From Thermoplasmata archaeon (GTDB lineage Archaea; Thermoplasmatota; Thermoplasmata; Halarchaeoplasmatales; Halarchaeoplasmataceae): a stretch of DNA of 14,300 bases. Shown here piece by piece: positions 6,204-12,653 of the stretch (its first letter is position 1; the number at the start of each line of letters is the position of its first letter). The notes under the pieces were generated by a model. The model had not been told where the DNA came from. It made no database searches and saw only the letters and a program-made list of their open reading frames with translations. The position numbers and the translations under genes were made by a program. Where the stretch lies: the NCBI GenBank assembly GCA_019594305.1, contig JAFDTZ010000049.1, positions 1 to 14,300 on the forward strand, read 5' to 3'.

Positions 6204-9200
6204 CTATAATGTTTTTTCCGTTACCGATATACGCATTGGTTCCTGGTAGACCTCTATGTCGGGTGAGTACATGTCATAATAACGAATTCCCTGAAGCTGT
6301 ACTTCGCCGGCCAGTGATGGTATCAACACTATATCGAAATTTAACCTTACGTTATCCAAAAGGTCAGTAAGGTATATCCTCAGCTCTCCATCCTCCACCT
6401 CCCAGTTGGAGATGTGTTCGTATTCCAGTAGATGATCGTAGTTGAGGGATACGAAGGCCGTGGGGATCGGGATGGCAAGGATAGCCATCTTCGTGTACTG
6501 TGCGTTTCCACCATAGGCTATTTCTATGGAAAGGGTGAAATCATCACCTACCTGAATTTCCAGTGGTGCGTCTACATTTAGGCTTATGTCTATGTTATCC
6601 TCTACTTCCCATCTGATGTATCTTTCGTGGATCACCTGGTAAGATATCTTCCCGCTGCCCTCGGTTTCGATGTTCACTGTGTTTTCTTCCTGCAGATTCT
6701 CTCGGAGATCGACATAGAAGGTTAAGTCACTATTCTCTTCATCTATGGATATACTCTGTAAGTATTCATCGTTCATAGATACATGGATATCCATGTTCTC
6801 AATTTCTATATCTCCGGTTCCTTTCAAAGCAAGGAGTGCCACAACGGTATCCTGGGTTGTAAAGAATGTTCCGAATTCGTTCCTGTTATTCAACAGATAA
6901 TGTACGCCGCCGTTGGTAGTTACGCCGTATCCCTCGCCTGTCAACGCCATAATAGCGTATCCTGTGGTCTCTATGGTCTTGCTTCCTCTCGCCCCCCTGG
7001 TCCCCTGGATCATGGAGGAGCCGGATTCCCAGTAATATAGATCACCGTCTTCTATCTTAAGTTCGTCGATACGTTGTAGCATCGCTAAATAATCGTCCCC
7101 CCGTTCCTCGGCCATCTTCATACAAAGTGCTGATAGTGAGAGTATGTACGGGTCATCCCAGTGATTCTTTGTATATTCTTTGATGTAAGATATACCTTCC
7201 TGTACGGCATTTGAGTGCGGATTGTAGCCTGAGTGCAAAAGTGCGCGGGTTACATATGCCGTGGTGGCTAATTTTTTGGCGTCGATTTCGTGACCGCGTA
7301 ACATTTTCCATTCCGGGAACTCCCATGAACCATCATCTTTCTGCTGACTTACCACCCATCTTTGCATGTCTAAAATTATGTCTTCATCTATGGTAAGCCC
7401 GGCATCGATGGCATCTTGGAAGGCTATCAATCCCCAGGAGGTTAGCCATGGATGAACGTTGTCATCCCGAGGGAACCATACTATACCCCGCCCCTCTCCG
7501 TTATTTGCTTCCTTCAGGAACCCGAGTTGATGCTGAACACCCTGGACGACCAGTTTTTCGTAGTGCTCCATGTTCTCCGGTGGATTTTCCGAATTAACCG
7601 CTATATCATAGGCCAATACGTTTATTGAGAATGTAGACATGCTCTGTTCTCCACAGCCACGGACCTGACGGATGAATCCTTCCGCCGAATCAAGGGTTAC
7701 TGCGTCCATACTGCCGAATATCTTTATGTAAGCAGACTCACTACCCGGGATGACATCTTCCGAGGCGGATGAGAAGGAAACTGTGGATATGTCGTTATCC
7801 GTCAGTTGCCCGCTTAATACATCCACCTCCCTCCTACCGTCGGGTTTCACCCTCATATTGCGGTAAACTGCATCCGTAGAACCCGACGGGACGGACGCCC
7901 TTATCTTAAGTGTGTGTTCACCCACATCCATGGGTGTGATACGATATGTTACATTACCAACCTCACCACTCTCCAACTCTACGGTTTTGTGCCTGGCATC
8001 ATGAAGTACATACCAGTCACCGGCTTCCAATACGACGTTGGATTCAACTTCGTGTTCCAAATAGTTGTAGACAATCACCCTGAGTGTAAAGGTATCGTTC
8101 CTTACAGTGGAAACGGGGATATCAGGCTCGATAAAGAAATCTTTGAAGACCGTTAAATTCATAGTGCTGCCGGTCATATCGCCGGATAGTGTCGATGCCA
8201 CCCCTTCTACCAACCAGTTGGTTATGGAGTCCGGTGTGGTAAGTGATAACTCCGCTTTACCGTCGGGCCCTGTGATAAGACTCGGGTGCCAGTACCAGGT
8301 TTCGGGGAAGTGTTCCCTGGGTTTTGCACTATCAGCCGCCTCTTCTGTTTCTTCAGATGCAGACTCGGTAGGTGGTGATGGCGGTGACAATGGCGGAGAA
8401 AAACCTCCTCTATCTTCATCGGTAGCGTCTGCCGGTGCCCCCCCGTATGACGCAATCCTTCCCGAAGGTGGTTCCGAAGTGTCCACGTAGATGGCGGGTA
8501 TTGCGGTGATTATGATAAGAGCAATTACGAGAGATATAGGCGCCATCGAACCGTACTTCAAGCCGGCGAAGAGGAGTCCGATAAAAAGTATGAATCCCAG
8601 GATCATCAAGGAAGATAGATATCTGTGGACCCACAGTTCTTTCACATATTCGACCTCTTCTTGTGTTACACCCACCGATATTACTTCAAAACCTCTCTCC
8701 TCACCGTCGGTGGTTTCCTTAACCAGTATCCTATCCAATCCGGATAGATGGTGAAGGGAGTACAGTGCTTCATCGGTTATCTTAACTTCAAGAGCTGCCG
8801 CTGCGGGAACACCTTCCTTTTCTACCTGAAACGAGATCACGGATTCCTCTCTAGGCTGGTATATGTCCTTATCTTTGGTAATACGAAGGTTCAGGTATTC
8901 ATCCGTATCTACGTTAACATTGACGCTGTCTGTGCTGTATGTGAGGTCGGATTCTATACAATATACATTCAACCTGTACTTAGGCGCCATCTCGTAGACC
9001 ACCGGAATCGATATCCTAGCCGGTTCTTCATCCATTGTGATATAGCTGGAGTAGAGTACCCTTCTCTCCGTTTGGAGTGTGTAATATACTCTGTTGCTTA
9101 GTGACGTCCCACGATAGTAAACTAAAAATTCCTTGATATCGCCTACGTTGTTTCCCCCGGGCATTGGTAATAGTTTGATGCCTTCCCCGGACTCCAATAG

Positions 9201-10454
9201 GAAGTCGTGACTGTATGTATTATAGTTATAATGTGTCGTAATTTTGAACGTGTCTTCACCATTGTAAACATGGTTCCAGATGGCCAGGCCACTATCCCCG
9301 GTTATCTTTCCACCGAGGTCATTGTCGCCCAGCTGTCCGTTAACGGTCAGACCTTCGACCGGACTTCCATCGGGGTAAGTCACCTTAAAGATATAATCCG
9401 AATCGAACCCATCCACATTCTTCGATGTAACCAACTCGAATTGTAATTCGTCTTTTGATACAGGGATATCAACGGTCTTCCATTCCATATGTCCGCTGGT
9501 GTCAGTTACCGTGGCATTGAGTGTGACGTGATCAACATAAGACATCCATCCAGGTATGTCCATCATGAAGGGCATTTGACCATCCTGGAGATAACCTGAT
9601 CTAAAGTCTACTACTTCTTCTCCCGCATACAATTCTATCTCTGCATAACCCTCGGTATTCCTTCCGAAGAAGTAGTTGGCTTCAAGGGTGCCCGAGATGG
9701 TGTCACCGTGCAGGTACCAGCCATTAAGCCCTCGGTAATCTATCCTGATCTTCGGTAGTACGTATTCTTGTACTAAAAACGCCTGTTTTACAGTTTTATC
9801 AAGTGCTCTTACTTCAAGTTCGTAGGTTCCCAAAGGCAACAGATCCGATAGGGAGTAGTTATACCAGGCTATACCATACTCATTAGGATACAGTGTCTTC
9901 CTGAATATTCTATCATTTTCGGGAGTTGTTATGGTATAGGTCATCCCATGATGTATATCAAGTGGTCTATCGTCCACGAAGGCCAGACTCCTGATATGAA
10001 CTGTTTGGCCGGGTTGGTAGATAGGTTTATCAGTAGAGACGAAAAGCCTGTTTTGTCCTATCACAGATATTTTTTTGGTTATTGTTTCCGATGCGCCCTC
10101 CACCAACAGTTCACCTTGAAAATCTTCGTCCGGCATCTGCACCTCCACTTCGCAGATTCCATCACTTGAGGTATAACCTCTGTATAAGAGATCGGTTTCA
10201 TCTTCTCCTACTAGATAAACCCTTACCTCGCTCCGAGACCTTGGGTTTCCGTTTACATCGGACACGAGTACCGGAAAGGTTACCGTTTCCCCTCCGGAGT
10301 AATCCGAAGGGAGTACGGCGGATAACCTCGAGTGGTTCATGGAATATAAGTGATCGGAATTATATACGAGCAATCCCGAGGTCACAAGTATAGCGAAGAG
10401 CAGGAGAGCTATCGTTCTTTTATTTATCACCCTTTTACTCTTTTTTCTAATCAT
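6204..10454 (-). CDS. Alpha-2-macroglobulin/complement-like thioester protein, membrane-anchored
   Basis: The 1416-residue product has an N-terminal signal anchor (14-31) after a K/R-rich start, then macroglobulin-type domains. These include the family signature TDKPIYQPGQTVHIRSLAF (141-159) and the bait-domain-type KITDEALYSL (558-567). A transmembrane hairpin (612-632 and 638-657) and a Pro/Ser/Glu-rich stretch (658-716) follow. Next come FPETWYWHPSL (716-726) and VFKDFFIEPDIP (769-780), which resemble complement C3. The thioester motif GCGEQ is at 933-937, in a helical toroid (about 915-1215) with TTQDTVVALLAL (1199-1210). A C-terminal receptor-binding-like domain ends with RYYDMYSPD (1391-1399). 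In this family, proteolysis of the bait exposes the Cys-Gln thioester, which bonds covalently to a target. The protein has only four cysteines and no anaphylatoxin or C345C domain. The ATG at 10454 lies about 26 bases from a TATA box, suggesting a leaderless mRNA. Family is firm; target and role in the archaeon are unknown. Confidence 0.93.
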   Translation of the reverse strand: MIRKKSKRVINKRTIALLLFAILVTSGLLVYNSDHLYSMNHSRLSAVLPSDYSGGETVTFPVLVSDVNGNPRSRSEVRVYLVGEDETDLLYRGYTSSDGICEVEVQMPDEDFQGELLVEGASETITKKISVIGQNRLFVSTDKPIYQPGQTVHIRSLAFVDDRPLDIHHGMTYTITTPENDRIFRKTLYPNEYGIAWYNYSLSDLLPLGTYELEVRALDKTVKQAFLVQEYVLPKIRIDYRGLNGWYLHGDTISGTLEANYFFGRNTEGYAEIELYAGEEVVDFRSGYLQDGQMPFMMDIPGWMSYVDHVTLNATVTDTSGHMEWKTVDIPVSKDELQFELVTSKNVDGFDSDYIFKVTYPDGSPVEGLTVNGQLGDNDLGGKITGDSGLAIWNHVYNGEDTFKITTHYNYNTYSHDFLLESGEGIKLLPMPGGNNVGDIKEFLVYYRGTSLSNRVYYTLQTERRVLYSSYITMDEEPARISIPVVYEMAPKYRLNVYCIESDLTYSTDSVNVNVDTDEYLNLRITKDKDIYQPREESVISFQVEKEGVPAAAALEVKITDEALYSLHHLSGLDRILVKETTDGEERGFEVISVGVTQEEVEYVKELWVHRYLSSLMILGFILFIGLLFAGLKYGSMAPISLVIALIIITAIPAIYVDTSEPPSGRIASYGGAPADATDEDRGGFSPPLSPPSPPTESASEETEEAADSAKPREHFPETWYWHPSLITGPDGKAELSLTTPDSITNWLVEGVASTLSGDMTGSTMNLTVFKDFFIEPDIPVSTVRNDTFTLRVIVYNYLEHEVESNVVLEAGDWYVLHDARHKTVELESGEVGNVTYRITPMDVGEHTLKIRASVPSGSTDAVYRNMRVKPDGRREVDVLSGQLTDNDISTVSFSSASEDVIPGSESAYIKIFGSMDAVTLDSAEGFIRQVRGCGEQSMSTFSINVLAYDIAVNSENPPENMEHYEKLVVQGVQHQLGFLKEANNGEGRGIVWFPRDDNVHPWLTSWGLIAFQDAIDAGLTIDEDIILDMQRWVVSQQKDDGSWEFPEWKMLRGHEIDAKKLATTAYVTRALLHSGYNPHSNAVQEGISYIKEYTKNHWDDPYILSLSALCMKMAEERGDDYLAMLQRIDELKIEDGDLYYWESGSSMIQGTRGARGSKTIETTGYAIMALTGEGYGVTTNGGVHYLLNNRNEFGTFFTTQDTVVALLALKGTGDIEIENMDIHVSMNDEYLQSISIDEENSDLTFYVDLRENLQEENTVNIETEGSGKISYQVIHERYIRWEVEDNIDISLNVDAPLEIQVGDDFTLSIEIAYGGNAQYTKMAILAIPIPTAFVSLNYDHLLEYEHISNWEVEDGELRIYLTDLLDNVRLNFDIVLIPSLAGEVQLQGIRYYDMYSPDIEVYQEPMRISVTEKTL
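7644..7658 (-). other. Codons of the GCGEQ thioester motif
   Basis: Reading minus, these 15 bases give Gly-Cys-Gly-Glu-Gln (residues 933-937 of the thioester protein). Cys934 and Gln937 are the residues that form the internal beta-cysteinyl gamma-glutamyl thioester in complement C3 and alpha-2-macroglobulin. The motif is fully intact. Confidence 0.92.
8307..8621 (-). other. Region encoding a transmembrane hairpin and bait-like disordered segment inside the thioester protein
   Basis: Codons 612-657 (8621-8484) encode two hydrophobic helices joined by the short loop KYGSMAP. Codons 658-716 (8483-8307) encode a low-complexity stretch rich in Pro, Ser, Glu and Gly with isolated Arg residues (666, 682, 713). 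This is the position where proteases cut in bait regions of the family. With the N-terminal anchor oriented N-in, both flanks of the hairpin would be outside the cell, so the topology is consistent. Confidence 0.75.
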
Positions 10455-10463
10455 GAGCTAAAA

Positions 10464-10519
10464 ACTTCGTAACTGTAAATAAATACTAGCTATACATGTA
10501 GATTTCGAATACTTCGTAA
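10464..10519. repeat. Two direct copies of ACTTCGTAA flanking the thioester gene promoter
   Basis: ACTTCGTAA occurs at 10464-10472 and 10511-10519, 47 bases apart. One copy lies between the presumed TATA box and the transcription start, the other upstream of the box. The second belongs to CGAATACTTCG (10506-10516), with CGAA/TTCG inverted arms. Placement suggests regulator binding sites; chance is not excluded for nine bases. Confidence 0.4.
10476..10485 (-). promoter_or_regulatory. TATA box of the thioester protein / membrane HTH operon
   Basis: The minus strand reads TATTTATTTA, centred about 26 bases before the ATG at 10454. This predicts a transcription start at or within a few bases of the ATG, that is, a leaderless mRNA; no Shine-Dalgarno motif precedes the start, which agrees. 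Confidence 0.55.
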
Positions 10520-10529
10520 TACCTATTTA

Positions 10530-10982
10530 TCACCTAATTTCCAAGATTATCTCGCAGTTAAGACTGCGTGTGATCAAACAATTGTCCTTGGCAAGTTCCA
10601 GGGCACGTAATTTCTTTTTGTCTGAGCAATCGACCTTTAACTCCGGGTACAGGTATATACGGGTTATGGCATTTCCCGATCCTGTTTCCTCCAGTATACC
10701 CTTCGCCGTGAGTGAAAAATCATCAACCTCTAACCGCATCTTATCACAAATCTCTTTGACGGTTATGGAGTAGCACATTGCAAGGGAGGCTACCAGGGCG
10801 TCTTCCGGATTGAACGTGCCGTCGTTACCCCCGAACTCAAGGGGTTTATCGAATGTAGTACTAAAACCTTTGTCGGTGGCTAAGGTACCGTGATACTTCC
10901 CATCGTCCGTCCATTTTATATGAGATACGTACCGATAAGACATGAGTACATAAGGACAAAGCAGGATAATAGTTTTTCTCAT
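10530..10982 (-). CDS. OsmC/Ohr-family thiol protein
   Basis: The product is 150 residues from ATG 10982, or 137 from the in-frame ATG at 10943. The core has the family layout: an N-terminal strand pair (HIKWTDDGKYHGTL), then NPEDALVASLAMCYSITVKE (58-77) with Cys70, then DNCLITRSLN (133-142) with Cys135. These are the two cysteines used by OsmC and Ohr proteins to reduce organic hydroperoxides, and Glu60 lies in the expected loop. It probably acts as a cytosolic peroxide-detoxifying enzyme, though many archaeal OsmC-like proteins are uncharacterised. Homologues usually begin near MSYRYVSHIKW, so the first 13 residues, which are hydrophobic, may not be translated. On the other hand the ATG at 10982 is close to the predicted transcription start. 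It is divergent from the DUF134 gene and lies 75 bases upstream of the thioester gene, which has its own promoter. Confidence 0.85.
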   Translation of the reverse strand: MRKTIILLCPYVLMSYRYVSHIKWTDDGKYHGTLATDKGFSTTFDKPLEFGGNDGTFNPEDALVASLAMCYSITVKEICDKMRLEVDDFSLTAKGILEETGSGNAITRIYLYPELKVDCSDKKKLRALELAKDNCLITRSLNCEIILEIR

Positions 10983-10996
10983 GCATCCTTCAAAAA

Positions 10997-11022
10997 TTAC
11001 TTATTGTCATAATACGATATAC
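10997..11022. promoter_or_regulatory. Divergent promoter region between OsmC-like and DUF134 genes
   Basis: For the minus-strand OsmC-like gene, GTATATC (minus strand, 11022-11016) or GTATTAT just downstream would start RNA near 10986-10993. For the plus-strand DUF134 gene the best box is the weak CTTATTG around 11000-11006, which would start RNA at about 11028, the ATG itself. Assignments rest on spacing alone. Confidence 0.35.
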
Positions 11023-11027
11023 GGTTG

Positions 11028-11327
11028 ATGCCAGGTCACAAACGCGGTAGGAGAAGAGGCAAAAGAAGGGTAGGCTGGACGCCGTATGAAACATGCTTCT
11101 GTCCCAGGGACGGCGCCGAGATGGAGGTGAGACTGAGGGTGGAGGAAGTGGAGGCCTTGAGGCTTGTGGATCTGTTGAACTTCACCCAGGAAGAGGCGGC
11201 GGCCGAGATGGGAGTCTCACGGAAAACCTTATGGAAGGACCTGAAGGCGGCCAGGAAGAAAGTTGCGGAGGCTCTTACCCAGGCTAAAAGGATAAAGATC
11301 GAGGGTGGTAGTTACACCCTTAAATGA
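11028..11327 (+). CDS. DUF134/UPF0251-family helix-turn-helix protein
   Basis: The 99-residue product begins with an Arg/Lys-rich segment (HKRGRRRGKRR) and FCPRDGAEM. It continues with the family core: EVEALRLVDLLNFTQEEAAA (about 41-60), the helix-turn-helix AEMGVSRKTLWKDLKAARKK (about 60-79) and KRIKIEGGSYTL at the end. DUF134 proteins are small predicted DNA-binding proteins with a sigma-70-region-4-like HTH, widespread in archaea and bacteria; their targets are mostly unknown. The ATG at 11028 is preferred over TTG at 11025, and no ribosome site precedes it, consistent with a leaderless message. Its stop codon directly abuts the stop codon of the convergent adenylate kinase gene, with no bases between. 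Confidence 0.88.
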   Translation: MPGHKRGRRRGKRRVGWTPYETCFCPRDGAEMEVRLRVEEVEALRLVDLLNFTQEEAAAEMGVSRKTLWKDLKAARKKVAEALTQAKRIKIEGGSYTLK

Positions 11328-12113
11328 CTAGAATATTTTGTTTACGGACGACAGTACGCTTTTGCGTACGTTCTCCGGGGTGAAATCTTCAAGATGTCCG
11401 GGAACTCTAGCTATCGGTATGCCCTGTTCTTCCAGATATTTCATAGCAGGGATAACCTTTTCCTTGAACTCCCCCAGACGGGAACGTATCTTCTCTTCGG
11501 TGTCATCTGACCTCTGGACCACTTCCACATCGCATACCTCGCATTTGCCATCCCGGGGGGGTTTGTAAACAAGGTGATACACCTTTCCGCAATCGGGGCA
11601 TATCCTGCGGTTGACGGTTCTCTCCACTATCATCTCGTCGTCGTTATCGACCCAGAGTATGAAATCCACCCGTGAATCCTCCTCTTCCAGAAGTTTCATA
11701 AGGAATTCAGCCTGGTCGAGGGTTCTCGGATATCCATCCAGTACCTGATCACGATAATTCTTACGGCTGAAGTAAGCCCTGAACAATTCATTGGTTATGA
11801 AGTCCGGAACGAAAAGTCCCCTATCGACGAAGTACTTTGCCTTCATGCCGAGGATAACATCCGGGTCTTGGGTTTTCAGCTCTTTTGCAATCTCTTCATC
11901 CGGCACAAATTGGTCTTCTTGCCAGAATTGTCCTATATCTCCGCTGTAGCCGTGATCGTTGAATTTACCGAGGTAAGAACGAAAAATATTGCCGGTGGAT
12001 AACTGTTCAAGGTCGAACTCTTCAACGAGAACATCTATCCTGGGCTGTTTGCCTGCGCCGCTTTTCCCCGTAACGATGATGTTGGTTACTTTATCCGGTA
12101 TGTTTTCGTACAT
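11328..12113 (-). CDS. Adenylate kinase-like nucleoside monophosphate kinase, atypical
   Basis: The 261-residue product follows the adenylate kinase plan: P-loop GKSGAGKQ (16-23), NMP-binding STGNIFR (39-45), LFVPD (100-104), LDGYPRTLDQAEFL (125-138) and a LID domain with four cysteines (172, 175, 191, 194) forming a probable zinc site, ending in TEEKIRSRLGEF. Enzymes of this family equilibrate ATP plus AMP with two ADP. Three points are odd: the usual GKGTQ of the P-loop reads GKQPR, so the phosphate-side Thr is Pro24; about 30 residues are inserted after STGNIFR; and FVPDxxI-type sequence occurs twice (69-79 and 101-110). Length is about 45 residues over the usual bacterial 214. It might phosphorylate another nucleotide or be weakly active. 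It is divergent from the DtxR-like gene and convergent with the DUF134 gene. Confidence 0.82.
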   Translation of the reverse strand: MYENIPDKVTNIIVTGKSGAGKQPRIDVLVEEFDLEQLSTGNIFRSYLGKFNDHGYSGDIGQFWQEDQFVPDEEIAKELKTQDPDVILGMKAKYFVDRGLFVPDFITNELFRAYFSRKNYRDQVLDGYPRTLDQAEFLMKLLEEEDSRVDFILWVDNDDEMIVERTVNRRICPDCGKVYHLVYKPPRDGKCEVCDVEVVQRSDDTEEKIRSRLGEFKEKVIPAMKYLEEQGIPIARVPGHLEDFTPENVRKSVLSSVNKIF

Positions 12114-12141
12114 AGGAATCGAATCATGGAAGAATTACCGG

Positions 12142-12148
12142 TATATAA
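12142..12148 (-). promoter_or_regulatory. TATA box of adenylate kinase-like gene
   Basis: The minus strand reads TTATATA, centred about 32 bases before the ATG at 12113. This predicts a leader of only a few bases, and no ribosome site is seen. Confidence 0.55.
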
Positions 12149-12166
12149 GGGTGTTCCAAAGATGGT

Positions 12167-12180
12167 TTAGGTGTGCCGAA
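12167..12180. promoter_or_regulatory. Candidate DtxR/IdeR-type operator
   Basis: TTAGGTGTGCCGAA is an imperfect inverted repeat: the TTAGG half fits the DtxR-family half-site and the CCGAA half differs from CCTAA at one base. It lies directly upstream of the TATA box of the DtxR-like gene, over the BRE position, where binding would block transcription of the regulator and its ZIP partner. Confidence 0.4.
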
Positions 12181-12183
12181 AAG

Positions 12184-12190
12184 TTTATTA
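12184..12190 (+). promoter_or_regulatory. TATA box of the dtxR-like / ZIP operon
   Basis: TTTATTA is centred 26 bases before the ATG at 12213, so the transcript should begin at or near that ATG and be leaderless. This spacing is the main reason to place the start at 12213 rather than upstream. Confidence 0.6.
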
Positions 12191-12212
12191 CCGCATACAC
12201 AATTCTCGCCCC

Positions 12213-12641
12213 ATGAACCGGGAGACCCGAGAGGAATACCTCGAGACCATATACAAGATCTCAGGCGGCTCCGTAGATCGCCCGGTACACACGGGTGAGA
12301 TCGCAAAGAAGATGGAACTATCGCCACCCACGGTAACCGAGATACTGCCCCTGCTGGAAAAGGAAGGATATCTGAGGTATAAACCATATCACGGAGTAAA
12401 GCTAACTCAAAAAGGAAGGCACCTTGGTATGACCATCGTGCGCAATCATCGGGTACTGGAGGTTTTTTTAGACCAATATTTTTCCATAAGTAAAGATAAG
12501 ATACACGAAAAGGCGTGTCAGATGGAACACATATTCGACAAAGACATGATAAATGAGATGTGCAAGCGATTGGGTGCACCGACAAAATGTCCCCATGGAA
12601 ACGATATACCCGAATGTGATAAGGAAAATTGTCCGTTTTAA
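12213..12641 (+). CDS. DtxR/IdeR-family metal-dependent transcriptional regulator
   Basis: The 142-residue product has an N-terminal winged helix (about 4-66: REEYLETIYKISGG, then SPPTVTEILPLLEKEGYLRY) and a dimerisation/metal domain (about 67-135: QKGRHLGMTIVRNHRVLEVF, then EKACQMEHIFDKDM, then CPHGNDIP). Candidate metal ligands are His79, Cys102, Glu105 and His106. Cys at position 102, as in DtxR/IdeR, rather than the Glu of MntR, points to iron more than manganese. The SH3-like C-terminal domain of DtxR is absent, and the tail ends with three further cysteines (126, 135, 140). The start at 12213 is chosen because a TATA box lies 26 bases before it; an upstream in-frame ATG at 12171 would precede the box. 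A ZIP transporter gene follows 12 bases after the stop, so the pair is probably a metal-homeostasis operon that regulates itself. Confidence 0.9.
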   Translation: MNRETREEYLETIYKISGGSVDRPVHTGEIAKKMELSPPTVTEILPLLEKEGYLRYKPYHGVKLTQKGRHLGMTIVRNHRVLEVFLDQYFSISKDKIHEKACQMEHIFDKDMINEMCKRLGAPTKCPHGNDIPECDKENCPF

Positions 12642-12647
12642 GGTGAT
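12642..12647 (+). promoter_or_regulatory. Ribosome binding site of ZIP transporter gene
   Basis: GGTGAT lies six bases before the ATG at 12654, directly after the dtxR-like stop. As an internal gene of an operon it has a clear Shine-Dalgarno motif, unlike the apparently leaderless first gene. Confidence 0.6.
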
Positions 12648-12653
12648 AATTAC

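Noticed and set aside
6204..10454. Anaphylatoxin, CUB with disulfides, or C345C domain in the thioester protein
   Set aside because: Only four cysteines exist in 1416 residues (101, 499, 934, 1111), so the cysteine-rich complement domains are absent; the resemblance is to the macroglobulin core only.
6204..10454. Bacterial-type lipoprotein signal in the thioester protein
   Set aside because: The N-terminal hydrophobic segment (14-31) contains no cysteine; it is better read as an uncleaved signal anchor.
12171..12212. Extended N-terminus of the DtxR-like regulator from ATG 12171
   Set aside because: It precedes the TATA box at 12184, and homologues begin close to the residues encoded from 12213.
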